Source: Baylisascaris procyonis (Eukaryota > Nematoda > Chromadorea > Rhabditida > Ascarididae). Taken from it: a stretch of 64,000 bases of DNA. The notes beneath the pieces are model-generated. The model saw only the letters and a program-made list of their open reading frames with translations, did not search any database and was not told the origin of the DNA. This document shows, in pieces, positions 1 to 11,312 of this stretch. The stretch is taken from positions 372,001 through 436,000 of the forward strand of contig JAZARR010000175.1 in the NCBI GenBank assembly GCA_037389465.1. Direction: 5' to 3'. Position numbers and translations under genes: made by a program. Numbering within the stretch: the stretch's first letter is position 1; each line of letters begins with the position of its first letter.

Positions 1-3000
1 TATATTGAGCTCAACACCCACACTTTGATGGCCCAATGCGGCACACTCTAATACCTATAAACAGCCTCAACTAGCGCTTAATTCAATAACCTTAGAGAGC
101 AATACAGTAATAATAACAAATAAATAAAAAATAAAATTCCATCTTATAAAAAAAAATTCTTCAAGCATATAGCAAACGTAACGCGAATGACCGCATATAT
201 TTGGTCTTTATTTTTACCTTCCCACGCTGACTCTTCACGAATCAACCGATCGTTAGGTGAAACAGGTAAACTTTGAACCTTTATAAAGAATAACAATTCC
301 ATGCAAATGATCAAAGTTAGATAGTGATCAGTACAAATACTAAACCGTATATTACTACATGCTGCACTTAATTCTTTAAAGATATCTTCCTAGTCAATAA
401 TAGTAGTAAAAATTTTAATATAATTTTTATTTTATCATCATGAGTCCACTATTTTTTGCGTCTATCATGCCTCATTTCATATTCGATGAATCTATGCTCA
501 CTCTCAATCGATTTTCTAAAAAAAAATTCGGCAAGGTAATTAAGTTTCAACTTTTTTAAGATTATTTTCATATATACACTTACGAATGAACTGAAAATTT
601 TCAATGATTGAATGAAAAATCCAGCAAAAAAAGAAAGCAAGGAAATTCAATTAACGTCGAAGAGTAAAAACTTCACAAACATCAAGAAAAATCTTAACCC
701 CATATTCAGCTAGAACTAATGTCAGGTGACAATTTAATTTATTAATGGCATTGCGGTCTTTCGTTTACAGGATGCCCTGCTGAAAGAAAATTTTTTATAA
801 ATAAAGCGTTTTGAGAAAATCATCCGATCAACACATAAACTAAAAAAGTAAAACAATAATCATTTATGAATTAGAAATTTGCATTGCAAATTTCAATGCG
901 ACTAACATTAGTCCTAATCCCTCATCATAACGAACAAGGAAACCCTTCTAGAAAGAGAATAAAATTGAACGAACAATCAGAAATCTAATTTTATTGGGCA
1001 GAGGACCGTAATTCAAATGTAGATAAATTCCCATTCATCGGGTTATTACGTTATTTACTCAGATTCTTTCCCCCTCTTGCATCCTCAATTAAAAAAAAAT
1101 CGTCGACAGGTTTGTAATACCCCTATACAATAAATCACAATATATAAGAGGTTACCCAACGAAAGAATACATACCGCATGGGAGATAAATTTATACAATG
1201 ACAAAAATAGAACAATATGACCATCATCAATAATGTGCAAATATTATTATGTAAATCAGCGAGAGAGAAACAAAGAACATTGAAAAAATAATGTCATGAT
1301 AAGAGAAATAAGGCACAGAAAATATCACTTAAATCATTGACGAATAATAGTCTAGAATTGCCCCAATTTCGTTGAATCCATTCGCATAATAGTGCCGTCT
1401 ATGAACGAAATCAATTGCAAAGATTATTTCAGCACTAACAAATTCAAGTAATATTGTTGAAGCCCTACATTCAAAACGGAAAATTCCCGACAAAACTATC
1501 CATATGACTATAAAAAAGCGGACTTTTTCCAGAGAAGCTCATGAACTATAAAGCAAATCGTCAGAAAAAAAAACCAGCAAATATAAAAGCACTTTTTAAA
1601 TAAATAAAAAGCAAGCAAGAATTTTTCTCATTATGCCCATAAAATAGAGAAAAAAAAAATGAAATTCTTCCAAAGAAATCTCCCATTTCCTTAAAATTTT
1701 TATTGTATTCATCGGGATCTTATTGAATACTACCTTAATTAAAAATTTTGGTAAAATGGCATTTTGTTAGGGATGTGTTCGTATTCTACTATCTATGTAT
1801 CCGTAGATATTTCACCACACAGCCACCATCAATCAACAACCAAATTATGGCACAAGAAAACGTTGCGAAGGTACAAAAAGATGTGAAAATGCTTTCCAAC
1901 AATTGATATTTCATTATAAAATTTCTATAGCTGCCGAACTAGAAAACTCGTTGCTTTATATAAAACCTACGAGATTCCTATTTCCACTTTAAGGAGCTAA
2001 ATTTAGAAGAATTTATCTACACTCTTCCACCTCTATGAAAATTAGAGTTGATATAAACGAAAACATTTTCATCGCTAATCGATCTCGTACCCAAGCCCAC
2101 AAGGGACATAAGACCAATCGATTAATAACGGAATGTGAGGCAGTTTTGCGCGAAGGAATGAACAACAACACATAGAAGATCAAATCTTAAGATTCACGTT
2201 AAAGAAATAATGAGACGAGATTTACAGTCAAAAACAAATATATTCAATGTCGCTGAAAAATTACCACTTCCTCTCAGTAATATTTTTTCTGCATATTTGA
2301 AGAGAAACTGCAAAAAAAAAGATTGAATATTGTAACTTCATTTACGATCTGTCAGAAATAGAAAATTTCAATACGCTAGGGAGGGTATTTAAGACAAGTT
2401 CGCGACACAATTCCCGACTTCGAAGAATGACCTCATTCTGAATCAAGTCATATTTAAAAAAAAAAAAAAAAAACTTTCCATATCTGCAATGGAATTTTTT
2501 AGTTCATTGATAGCAAAAAAAAAAAAAAAAAAAAATTACTCTCTTTGTCTAGTTATTTTCTGAATGCCAAAAAAATATGGGGAGAAATAAGAAAATTTCG
2601 AATTTCACTAGAAGCGTCCTAAAATTTCATAAAAATCAGCGACATTTACAATTATAAATTTACAATTATACATGAATAAATAAACAAATCAACTAAACAA
2701 AAAAACATGAGCAAAAGATGAAAGAGTCAGCTGAAAGAAAGCAAGAAAAAAAAAAAATCTTATTTGCTATTTATTATAATGGGCACATTGTGCATTGAAT
2801 CAATTGATAGGTGTAAAATCTATTTAAAGAAAAAAAAAAAAAACAAAAAAAACAAATCGTACTGAACGAAAATGATGTATAACAAAGTAGTCATACATAA
2901 TCGATATTGATTTTTCAACTTCCGTTTTTAGCCGAAATTTTCCCCTTATAAATTCAGCTCAAACGCATTTTGAAGTGCACAGATGCACACCTATGCGAAT

Positions 3001-3324
3001 AAATAAATCAGTAATATGGTACAATACGGGTTCCTTTTTATGTCTATCGCCTCGTTTCCCCCACTAAGCAAACACTCTCACTAAATTTTTTTTGAGTAAG
3101 AGCATTACTAGATTCATCACCAAATGCATTCCTTTTGGCATTCTTGCACGTTCAACATCTGAAACTCACAAATTTTCGCTCAAAGAAGGAACATCAGCAC
3201 TGCGATAGGCCAATGCTCAGAGCGCGGCTATTCTCCACCATATAAGCTCGCCTCCATTCAACGGCTAGCCACAAGGCAAGATGAGGGAGGCGATGAGATT
3301 GGATACTATGGCTGTATATGCCGC
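1..3324. other. AT-rich non-coding stretch
   Basis: No convincing coding exon is visible on either strand. The stretch is A-rich on the plus strand, with A homopolymers near 2457-2472 and 2518-2535, and a short direct repeat of TTTACAATTATA-like words at 2644-2672. It lies downstream of the minus-strand XPR1 gene and probably contains its 3' UTR; the nearest AATAAA on the minus strand that I found is at 2770-2775, about 550 nt past the stop, so the poly(A) site is uncertain. The 63-codon open frame at 449-640 is low-complexity and is not credible as a gene. Confidence 0.6.
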
Positions 3325-5493
3325 TCAATGTTTTGACTCGATAAGTGTTGCAGCCGAATTGTTTGGATTGGTGGATAACGCTACGCGTGGTATACGTGTC
3401 TTCCGAAGGATTTGCCGTTTACTCTTTGCAGCTTTCTTTTGCTTCTTCACACGATCCCTTAGGTCTTGACCGCGATGGGTTACACCGTCCTGTTGATCCA
3501 TTTTGGAAATCAACGACTCTAGGTCACCTTTCTTGATCGGTTTAACTGATATATCACGCACAGCACGAAACTGACCGCAATTATTCACATGTTCATTTTC
3601 GAGTCGAAAATAATTCCATATGAATCGTCGAAATACCTCTAATGGTGCCGTTATACAAGTTAGTAAATCTGAATCGAGCGTCCAAGCTTCACCTAACGAA
3701 ACATTCAACACCCATGAAAGTCTTAGCACAAAATCTTGCACGATTGCCGCATAGTAGTACCATTTACTACCATAGATCATCTCTTCACGAAGGAATGGTG
3801 ACTCTTTGGGTGCACGTGGATCGACTAGACCCCAATCCATGAAGACATCCCAAAGAAATGTGTAAGTAAAACTGATGATATAGGCGGCAATCCAAAGATA
3901 AAAGAAGATGCTTGTCGCATAGGGATCAGTCTTCTCGGCCCAATGATTGAGGGATTTGAAAATGATGACTGGATAGGTAGTGAAATATTTGCCTGCGTTC
4001 ACTAGATGAGGACGTGCACGACCCGTATCCCGGAAACGTCGGAGGCATTGCATGAAGCGAACCGTTGCGGGAATTATGCTCACTAACGCACGTACACCTG
4101 ATGCGCTTGTACACATATCCCGACCTGTGTTAATATCCACATAGCCCCAAGGCACAGGTTCATTGATGGTCAAATTAACAGCGCGTATGGTCATTGTCCA
4201 ACCAGAATAGTCTACTTCGGTGGCGTAGAAGCAAACGAAATATTGCAGATCAAGAAAGCTGGTTGTTAGCGAGTTCATTTGGTCACCTAACCAGAAGTCG
4301 GGAAAAGTGACAAAATGCAGTGGTGCGGTGAAGCAATTAAAGCAATGCTTCAATAGCCAAAATCGACTATTCCTTCGGAATATACTATCTGGCTTATTGA
4401 GTGGATTGAATAAGATCGCCATACAAACGATCATCAATAACATAGGGAAAAGAAACGGTGGCAAATGAATCAAATGTGCGTAGAGATAACCCAATACTCC
4501 GATAGCCCATAGCATACACATAAATGATGAGATCTGCATAAGCGTTTGATAGGTGAGATGATTTCGAGGATCAACCTCAAATATAAGCACATGATTAACA
4601 CCAGCCGCTGCCCAACCGTACATATTTAGGCCACAAAGCCAGATACATACAAAAAAGAGTAGCGGACCACGAAATAGCCGAACCGCCACCCATTTTGGCT
4701 CATCGCGACGTACTTCAGCACCAAACCATGTCAACAAAATCGCGATTGCTAGCACGATGAATGCACCAAGGAAAAGCCCAAGCGAGAATGTGGTAGTTGA
4801 ATGTTGTTTCTCACTTAACGGTGGTACCTTTAATCGTTTCATACCCGCTTGACGATTACCACCTTCAAGTTCATTGATAACATTCGTCTCGACGTTACTG
4901 ATCAGTGTTTCAATTTCACGATTGAGAAAGAATGACGATTTTTCCACTTTATTTATACGCCAATCTAAGCCACGTTCATTCATCGTTAATTTGTCGTGTT
5001 TTTTCAAAATTTTACGAAAACCAGTTGCATTCAGCTGTTGATAGTTTTGCACAAGTACCAATGAGAGATAGAATTCCGAGAAGGCAAGTTTCAGCTGTTG
5101 TGCCGTTTTTGCACGTTCTCGATTCATATGCTTCGATGAACTTCTTCTTCGAGCGAAACGATTCCGCAAATTAGCCGAAAAGTTTGCAGCTTTTTCTCCT
5201 TCAGTATTGTCCATAAATTCTTTAAAGGCGATCAATTCACTATTCAATTCATGATATTTGCCTTGTGCTTCAGCGATCTTCTGACTGAAGAATAAATTGA
5301 TTTTTGTTAGCTCTTGCTCACATTCGGCAAAAAATTTCTCATCCATTTGTGAGATATATTGTTCACGAGCATCATCCTCGGTTGGTACCTCAAGCATCAT
5401 ATCGTATAAAAGTGATTTCAGCTCCTCGTATCGAATGTATTGTTTGCGCCATTCGGGTGTTAGATGGCTTGCTAACTGCTCGCCGAATTTCAT
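3325..5493 (-). CDS. XPR1: XPR1-family phosphate exporter (SPX-EXS)
   Basis: Intact open frame of 722 codons. The family exports inorganic phosphate across the plasma membrane, gated by inositol pyrophosphates that bind the SPX domain. The N-terminal SPX domain (about residues 1-180) opens with MKFGEQL and ends with the basic KILKKHDKL motif at 161-169. Several hydrophobic segments follow from about residue 245. The C-terminal EXS domain includes CLRRFRDTGRARPHLVNAGK and RRFIWNYFRLENEHVNNCG. The length fits the family (human about 700). The open frame extends 14 codons further upstream, but I chose the internal ATG at 5493 because SPX proteins begin with this MKF and because TTTTCAG lies just before it. 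It is unusual in having no intron in its coding region, unlike the other genes here. The lysine/arginine-rich tail of about 60 residues is poorly conserved. Family assignment is very secure; the orthologue within the family is less so. Confidence 0.96.
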   Translation of the reverse strand: MKFGEQLASHLTPEWRKQYIRYEELKSLLYDMMLEVPTEDDAREQYISQMDEKFFAECEQELTKINLFFSQKIAEAQGKYHELNSELIAFKEFMDNTEGEKAANFSANLRNRFARRRSSSKHMNRERAKTAQQLKLAFSEFYLSLVLVQNYQQLNATGFRKILKKHDKLTMNERGLDWRINKVEKSSFFLNREIETLISNVETNVINELEGGNRQAGMKRLKVPPLSEKQHSTTTFSLGLFLGAFIVLAIAILLTWFGAEVRRDEPKWVAVRLFRGPLLFFVCIWLCGLNMYGWAAAGVNHVLIFEVDPRNHLTYQTLMQISSFMCMLWAIGVLGYLYAHLIHLPPFLFPMLLMIVCMAILFNPLNKPDSIFRRNSRFWLLKHCFNCFTAPLHFVTFPDFWLGDQMNSLTTSFLDLQYFVCFYATEVDYSGWTMTIRAVNLTINEPVPWGYVDINTGRDMCTSASGVRALVSIIPATVRFMQCLRRFRDTGRARPHLVNAGKYFTTYPVIIFKSLNHWAEKTDPYATSIFFYLWIAAYIISFTYTFLWDVFMDWGLVDPRAPKESPFLREEMIYGSKWYYYAAIVQDFVLRLSWVLNVSLGEAWTLDSDLLTCITAPLEVFRRFIWNYFRLENEHVNNCGQFRAVRDISVKPIKKGDLESLISKMDQQDGVTHRGQDLRDRVKKQKKAAKSKRQILRKTRIPRVALSTNPNNSAATLIESKH

Positions 5494-5494
5494 T

Positions 5495-5503
5495 TCTGAA
5501 AAC
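5495..5503 (-). promoter_or_regulatory. splice or trans-splice acceptor just before XPR1 ATG
   Basis: On the minus strand the sequence reads TTGTTTTCAG followed by AA and then the ATG. This is a near-perfect nematode 3' splice site 2 nt upstream of the start. In nematodes such a site at a start codon usually receives a spliced leader (SL1 or SL2); a 5' UTR intron is the alternative. No leader donor can be seen in the DNA, so the trans-splicing reading is inferred. Confidence 0.6.
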
Positions 5504-6208
5504 AATTTACAATACAGCACAATAATTTCATGCATATAAGCAGCTCAGCTTCTCATGTCTACGGCTATTGTCTGCTTCAAGTGTGCTAGCATGACGAATA
5601 TGGCTATTATTAATGGGGAAGTGAATATAAAATCAAAGATACAGCTTGTCGATCGATCATGAGCCACACCAATTCAGTCTAGCAGACATTAACGGCAACT
5701 AGAGAAGCCGATCTGCCTTAGTGATCCCTAACGGAGAGCCCTAAATAAATATTAGGTTTTGAACTGAGTTACTGCTATGGCACTTCGAATCCACACTCAC
5801 TTCCATAACAGGCGCATTTTTAGGGGGAATTAAATCGAAGGCATGACCAACAGACAGTAGTACTTCGTAAAAGTCTGTCTAACTTCCTTGTGGAATTAAG
5901 GAGTAACAAACGCGTCTGCCATCGGAAATAGCTGGAATTAAAAGTGACATAACAAGAAATCTAGTGTATCGCAATTGGCACCATTAGATCATCCCATAAA
6001 TTGGTATCGTTCGCTAATCTTTAAAGAAAAAAGCCTTATAAAAGTGAAGTTTATGTGAATTGTTGAAAAATTTGCACAGCACAATATTTAGAAGCATAAA
6101 ACGTATCGTAATCAAAAACGATCTCAACTTATAGTATGATCTAATAGTTAGTAAATATGCATACGGTATGACGACGCGAATGTAAGCAGCATTCATTTGT
6201 TTACTTAC
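5504..6208. other. gap between XPR1 and FAM173 exon; no exon recognised
   Basis: This 0.7-kb interval should hold the second exon of the FAM173-type gene if that gene is compact. I read the minus strand for the conserved continuation of the methyltransferase fold (an ELNPWLV-like motif) and did not find it. A TTCCAG acceptor near 5925-5932 opens a 37-codon minus-strand frame, but it does not resemble the family. The 138-codon open frame over 6014-6430 only runs on into the intron after the donor at 6208. Confidence 0.5.
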
Positions 6209-6430
6209 AACGCGTCCATCGCCACTGCCCAAATCGACAATCGGCGAAATCCTATTACGATCGCATTTTGATATTGCATCGGCAACATGCCGTAGTTGAC
6301 GTACGGTAGCCGGTACATACGGTAGACAGACCCTACGCAAACCGGGTGCCACAAATGGTACGCTAGCCAATGTGATAGCTAACGCTCCTGCACCAATACT
6401 GCCCGCTATGAGCATCCCGCTTAGCCCCAT
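6209..6430 (-). CDS. FAM173-type lysine methyltransferase, first exon only
   Basis: 74 codons, beginning MGLSGMLIAGSIG with a hydrophobic segment at residues 7-28. The family hallmark PFVAPGLRRVCLPYVPAT follows at 25-42, and the S-adenosylmethionine-binding motif IVDLGSGDGRVV at 64-75. This matches the N-terminus of ATPSCKMT (FAM173B) and ANTKMT (FAM173A), mitochondrial membrane-anchored enzymes that trimethylate lysines of the ATP synthase c-subunit or the ADP/ATP translocase. The exon ends in phase 0 at a clean GTAAGT donor (minus strand, 6208). Upstream, TGTTGCAG sits 14 nt before the ATG and could be a splice or trans-splice acceptor. No later exon was recognised before XPR1 or in the left 3.3 kb. 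Either XPR1 lies inside a long intron, the remaining exons lie outside the window, or this is a fragment. Which of the two enzymes it is cannot be told from this exon. Confidence 0.8.
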
Positions 6431-6939
6431 CTCTTCTCACAGCACCTGCAACACTGATGCTTTTTTCGCCGGAGCTAAACACCTATACCGATGAAACTCT
6501 TGTTTCACTTCCCTCTTCACTTTTCCTCCTCCTCTCACTTAGTTCTTCCAAAATCGAAATAAAACCTCTAGAAACGATCTAAAAATAGAGACATTAAGTA
6601 ACTTAAAGGAATTCGAAGCTTTGTAAAATACCGAACTATGAAATTGTTTCAATTACTGCATGAAAGCATCTTTTTTGAAAAAAGAACCCTGCCGATAAAC
6701 GGATAAAGAAATGCATCTCTGAACTACTCGTAATGACTGCAATACCGCATTTCGATGCAAAAATGTTCACAACAAAGCTAAATTAGAACTTAGGATGCAA
6801 AGATGAACTCAAACCGATGAAGAAAATCAAGAAGTTTCAGATGAGCAGCAATTGCAAAGAGAACATAAACGTGCCGACCCAAGCAAACTAGTGACAAACT
6901 GAAAACGATGCAGAGGCTGTTACTCATAAAATGCGAAAA

Positions 6940-7140
6940 TATCAAATGCCACTAGAAGAGTGAAGAAAGCCGATAAATGCCACTAGAAAGCTTTTAATTT
7001 CGAGTGAAGCGATCTGTGATATGGATCTCTACATCTTTAAGAAATTGACTATTAAATATTTTTTGATCTTAAAGGTTTAATTTCTAGTGAGAAAATATGC
7101 CTTTGATCTAAAAGTTTTAATTTCCAGTGAGAAAAAAGAC
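6940..7140. repeat. degenerate short tandem repeats
   Basis: Two kinds of repeated word are visible. AAATGCCACTAGAA-like words occur near 6945 and 6976. A unit of about 40 bp containing TTTGATCT..AAAGTTTTAATTTC..AGTGAGAAAA is present at about 7062-7100 and 7102-7140, with a weaker relative near 6988-7012 (CTTTTAATTTCGAGTGAAG). The copies differ by several bases, so the array is old. Confidence 0.55.
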
Positions 7141-7619
7141 TGCAACTTTGGCCGTTTTGCTGGTAGAAATTCAGCAATTCCAATTAAAAATATATTGCCT
7201 TTCGAGCATTAGCGGAAAAATTCTCAACCATTCTAAGGGCTTACTTACACCAAATCTGGATTAGATGGGTCCGATCGTAGCCGGGTCCTTATCTAACTAA
7301 GGCCCCTTAAATTGGTGCAGTTCGAACTCCATAACCTGCCTAGTTTGAATTCAGTTGCGTTGCATAAGTTAACAGAGGTCATCCTTCACCCGACTGTCAT
7401 CACACCACCCCGTCTCATGAATTTAACGAAACCTTACCGATCTATTCTAAGGTAAGAGCGTTGAGTCGACGAATTCTTCGCTTCCTATCGGCAGCCGAAA
7501 CAACGCTGAAAGTAAGAAAATGTTTGGATAGTCGCGTCTCGATATCAGAAAAATTAAGAAGAGGCTTCAACCATCTTTTTCGAAAATTCCTCCTTACATG
7601 AAACGCTGAGTGAACACGC

Positions 7620-7780
7620 AATTAAATGAATGGATAAATAAACAAATAAGTGAATGAACAAGTAGAGAAATACATACATGAATAAGCAAATAAATGAATA
7701 AATGAACAGACAAATAAATAAATTAATTAATCATTAAATAAATAAACAAATAAACAAATGAATAAGTAAATAAATGAATA
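7620..7780. repeat. AAAT-type simple repeat
   Basis: A degenerate tetranucleotide array built from AAAT, AAAC and AATG words (for example AAATAAATAAACAAATAAAC), running about 160 bp with few interruptions. No coding potential. Confidence 0.8.
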
Positions 7781-9138
7781 CAACGCACTAAGCAAACCCA
7801 TGCTATTTCATTGAAACAGTTGCAAATATATTAGCCCTGATTATTTTGTTCCACCGGTCATTTTAAGACTTCTAATGCGAACGTCGAGAAAAGAATTCAA
7901 CAAAACTTCTTAAAGCAATGCCGATGATGAATCGTTCAGTGCAATAAAAGTGTCTCTAAAAATCGTCATAAAATTTTCACCATTTAAACTTCTTCAATAA
8001 ATAAGCATAGAAATGCCAACATTTAGAGCTGAAATATTTCCATTCCTATATCTTAGGGCATCTACGATTACGAAAACCGCACAATTTAAAAAGAAAGATT
8101 TTATGAAATTTCATCAAATTCACCTAGTGAACTTGAACGGACGATTTCGATTTTCATCTGTACTAATATTCAAATGACATTACCTTCATAGTAAATAAAT
8201 ACATAAATGGGATTCTATTTTTGAATAAAAACACCTGCGCGGTATATTAATTAACTTACCTTTGAAGAATTTTCACTTTGATTCGAAAAAAAATTACACA
8301 CATCAATTCGTTGTTCGTTTAGCAAACATCCCGTCGAGAGTCAACACATTAATCGGCTATCAACATTCCATGCGAACCACATAGAATAAATCAGCTCAAA
8401 TATCGTTTGGATTCGCGCTCGGATACGATCATTTCTACGGTGGGAATAATTTTTGAATTTATGGCTGCGAATTACAGCGTAAAATTATTTGAAGAAATTT
8501 CTCCGAAGGCAAGGAAATATGCATTGGTCTGATAAAATACTTTAAATACCCATATGCATATATGTATGTTATCATCACTACGACAGGTATATCAGTATTA
8601 ATGCAGCATCTCGCACCTAAGCAGTAAGAGGATATGAACTTTTACAATTATTAGCCTTGATCAACTATCCTTATAAGTGCCAGGAAATAATAGCTGTGCA
8701 AATCAACGCCTTTCCAGTATACACATGATACTTTCATTCGTACAGAGCCAAATAAACGAGAAGAGTGATAAGGTGTCGCAAAATTATTCCAATATTTATT
8801 CAAGTTGGAAAGGAAAATAGAGCCTTATGCAACTAGATGTTTCGATTATTCTCGAAATCTCTCTCTTGTTGTTTGCTCTACGCAGATTTAAATATTTTTA
8901 ACGATCTCTCTAAGCGCTCATTCTAGTGCACCGTTACCAATTGTGCGCAACATGGCAAACAACGACGTTGTGTCGATCATATCTTAGCACTATTTTTGCA
9001 TATGGTTAATCTCAGATAACCAACTCTCTATATCCATTCTTATATATACCACAAATGATATGTGCGGCAAAGCGCGCCTTTCTTGCAAGTGCAGCGATGC
9101 ACCGTTCGGTGCCAAGATGTCAGTCAATTAGTAGGGAC

Positions 9139-9200
9139 CGATCTACTATAGTCTAATCTACCACCAATATTTGATCTACCATGGTCTGACCTACCACTAT
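9139..9200. repeat. two-copy direct repeat of about 32 bp
   Basis: GATCTACTATAGTCTAATCT with ACCAC after it is followed 32 bp later by GATCTACCATGGTCTGACCT and ACCAC. The copies differ by a few transitions. The function is unknown and it lies in non-coding DNA upstream of cyclin L. Confidence 0.65.
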
Positions 9201-9380
9201 GTTCGCACATTGTGCTTGTGTTTGATCACTCATTTATCGAGTTCTCTTTAGAACCTTCGGAATGATCTGGCGCCAAACCGTGCAATCGTGGTAAGGGGGG
9301 GGGGCTGTATGAAGACAGGCTCATAAGCACATCATTCATTGTTCGGGTTAGCCTCTTCCTATTTAGGACGTGTTTTTCCT

Positions 9381-9690
9381 GGACTTTTTTGTTTTAGAAT
9401 TGTTTTTGTGGACTTTTTTGATTTAGAATTGTTTTTGTGGACTTTTTTGATTTAGAATTGTTTTTGTGGACTTTTTTGATTTAGAATTGTTTTTGTGGAC
9501 TTTTTTGTATCTATAATTGTTTTTTGTGGGCTTTTTTGTATTTATAATTGTTCTTGTGGACTTTTTTTTTACTTGGAATTGTTTTTATGGACTTTTTTGT
9601 ATTTATAATTGTTTTTGTGGACTTTTTTGTATTTAGAAATGTTTTTGTGGACTTGTTTGTACTTAGAGTTGTTTTTGTGGACTTTTTGTT
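9381..9690. repeat. 29-bp minisatellite, about 11 copies
   Basis: Tandem units of about 29 bp with the core GGACTTTTTTGATTTAGAAT followed by TGTTTTTGT. The first four or five units are almost identical; later ones vary (TATTTATAATTG in place of GATTTAGAATTG), and one has a longer T run. On the plus strand it is extremely T+G-rich with hardly any C. It lies about 1.6 kb upstream of the first recognised cyclin L exon. Confidence 0.9.
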
Positions 9691-11312
9691 CTAGGACGAT
9701 TTCAGGGACTGTTTCAGAGATACGATCCCACTGCATGGATATAAATTACCATGGCTGGTAACCGCGAAGCGGGTTGGCAACGAATGGCTGCGGTGTTGAA
9801 TTTTTGCCGGCGTTACCCACGCCTTATTGCTGTCAGTTCATCTCTTTCTTTGCCTTGATAATTTGTTTCGGATCAGTGGGGCTGCTTCTCTGGATGAGTT
9901 TCCTTTTGAGCACATCAACAATATTTATTTGCATTGTGATGAAGCAGAATTCAGACTTGAATATTGATGCATTGCAAATTCTTGAAAATACGTGGTACAT
10001 ACGTTTCCTCCTTTTTTTCATGCGTGAAGTGCAGGTGGGAATGCTCTTTTATTGCTCTCCGTTATTTCAGCTTGCAGCATTTTTCCCCTATCCTGGAGGC
10101 AATTGAGCTGAGCGTTCGGGCCGCCTCACCAGAACAAAACGCCAGGAAGGTATCTGCTGATTCCCAGAATATTTATTTAAAAAGTGGGAACGTTGATCCA
10201 GTGTGTTTCTGATTTCTCTTAAAATGTTCACCGTGAGTAGAAGGGGGAGGGGTGCTGTATGTCTGTTCGTTTATCCTTCTTTCGGCGCATCCATCCGTCG
10301 GTATGTTGTTTCGAGCTCATCAATTAGAAAAGCTGTGGTTGTCGGTCCTATCTCTGAGCATGGGATGATCATCAAACCTTACCTTCTATCGTTTCACCGT
10401 TTTTGCACGGAGCGAGCAAAAAGTGAAGTTGTTTGAAATCTATGCACTCAATTAGTCGTTTGTGTGCAAAGGTGCATCACTGGGAGGTGCTTCGCAGTTT
10501 TGCTAACTGTTTATAAAATTGGCTGTTCTGGTCTTTGAAGTCATAAGAATCGTATATCACTGCGGCCTCCCTCGTGGCATTTGGACCATGGTTTTTCCTA
10601 ATAGACGACTCGCGGTGCTACTATTTCTTTTCAGCAAATGTCGGCATCACTTCATGGCTTTGAGCGGTAATAATTGATATTTCTTGAGATTATAGTGCAC
10701 ATGTGGTTTACTGGAGAATCGGCGGACGAGAAGTCGAGGTAGGCGAGTTTTATAGATTATACTTTAGCTGTGGGCGTTATTAATGTGACGGTGAGCTGCT
10801 GTGTTTCATTGTTTATTTGAGCGAAGAAAGAAGATATATGGAAAATGGTTGGTTGGTATTTTTCAAGGAGGAAACGGCACAAATTTTAGAGCATTTGTTA
10901 TGATTGCAATGTGGCTTTTGAGGTCGGCTTAGCTTCTCAATTTGATTTGTTTTCGTGTTAATTGAAGCGTTCTCTCAGTCAATGTGACATGTGAAAGCAT
11001 TAAATGAGGGAAAAAGAAGTAACGAGTTTACTGGAGGGAATACGCTTTCCATTTATATTTTACAATAAGCCGACATTTGTTCAACAATAAAACGCATGTG
11101 AATTTGTTTTAGTTTTGGGATTGAGGTTTTCTGCGATTTAAGGAAGGGGTGGAGACTTTTGTTTGGGCGATTTTTTATTGTCACATTGAGTTTAGTGAAT
11201 GCTTCCATGAACGATTGCGTTATTCTAGATGTGTTTTCAGCTGTAATATGGTGGCAGTGAGTCTATAGATTGCGGGTGTAGGTGTCGGCATATGGGTGTG
11301 CGTGTTTTATAG
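9691..11312. other. non-coding or unresolved 5' region of cyclin L
   Basis: The missing first half of cyclin L would be expected here. I searched the plus strand for the conserved GCELIQ, LPQVAMATGQ and SKIEE segments and found none. Possible small exons exist but are unproven: an ATG at 9751 opening MAGNREAGWQRMAAVLNFC, a segment at 10081-10148 ending at a GTATCT donor, and 10635-10666 (TTTTCAG acceptor, QMSASLHGFER, GTAATA donor). The last loosely recalls the N-terminal region of cyclin L just before the cyclin box. Confidence 0.35.

Larger units (their letters stand above)
6431..8900. other. non-coding stretch, divergent intergenic region
   Basis: No exon recognised on either strand. It separates the minus-strand XPR1/FAM173 pair from the plus-strand cyclin L gene and so should contain promoters for both directions, but no specific site can be named. 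It holds degenerate tandem repeats at 6940-7140, a compositional island with a tRNA-like B-box word at about 7240-7510, and an AAAT-type simple repeat at 7620-7780. The tiny frame at 8461 beginning MAANYSVKLF has no support. Confidence 0.5.

Noticed and set aside
449..640. 63-codon minus-strand open frame
   Set aside because: Phe/Lys/Ser-rich translation of AT-rich DNA, no family resemblance, no supporting splice or start context.
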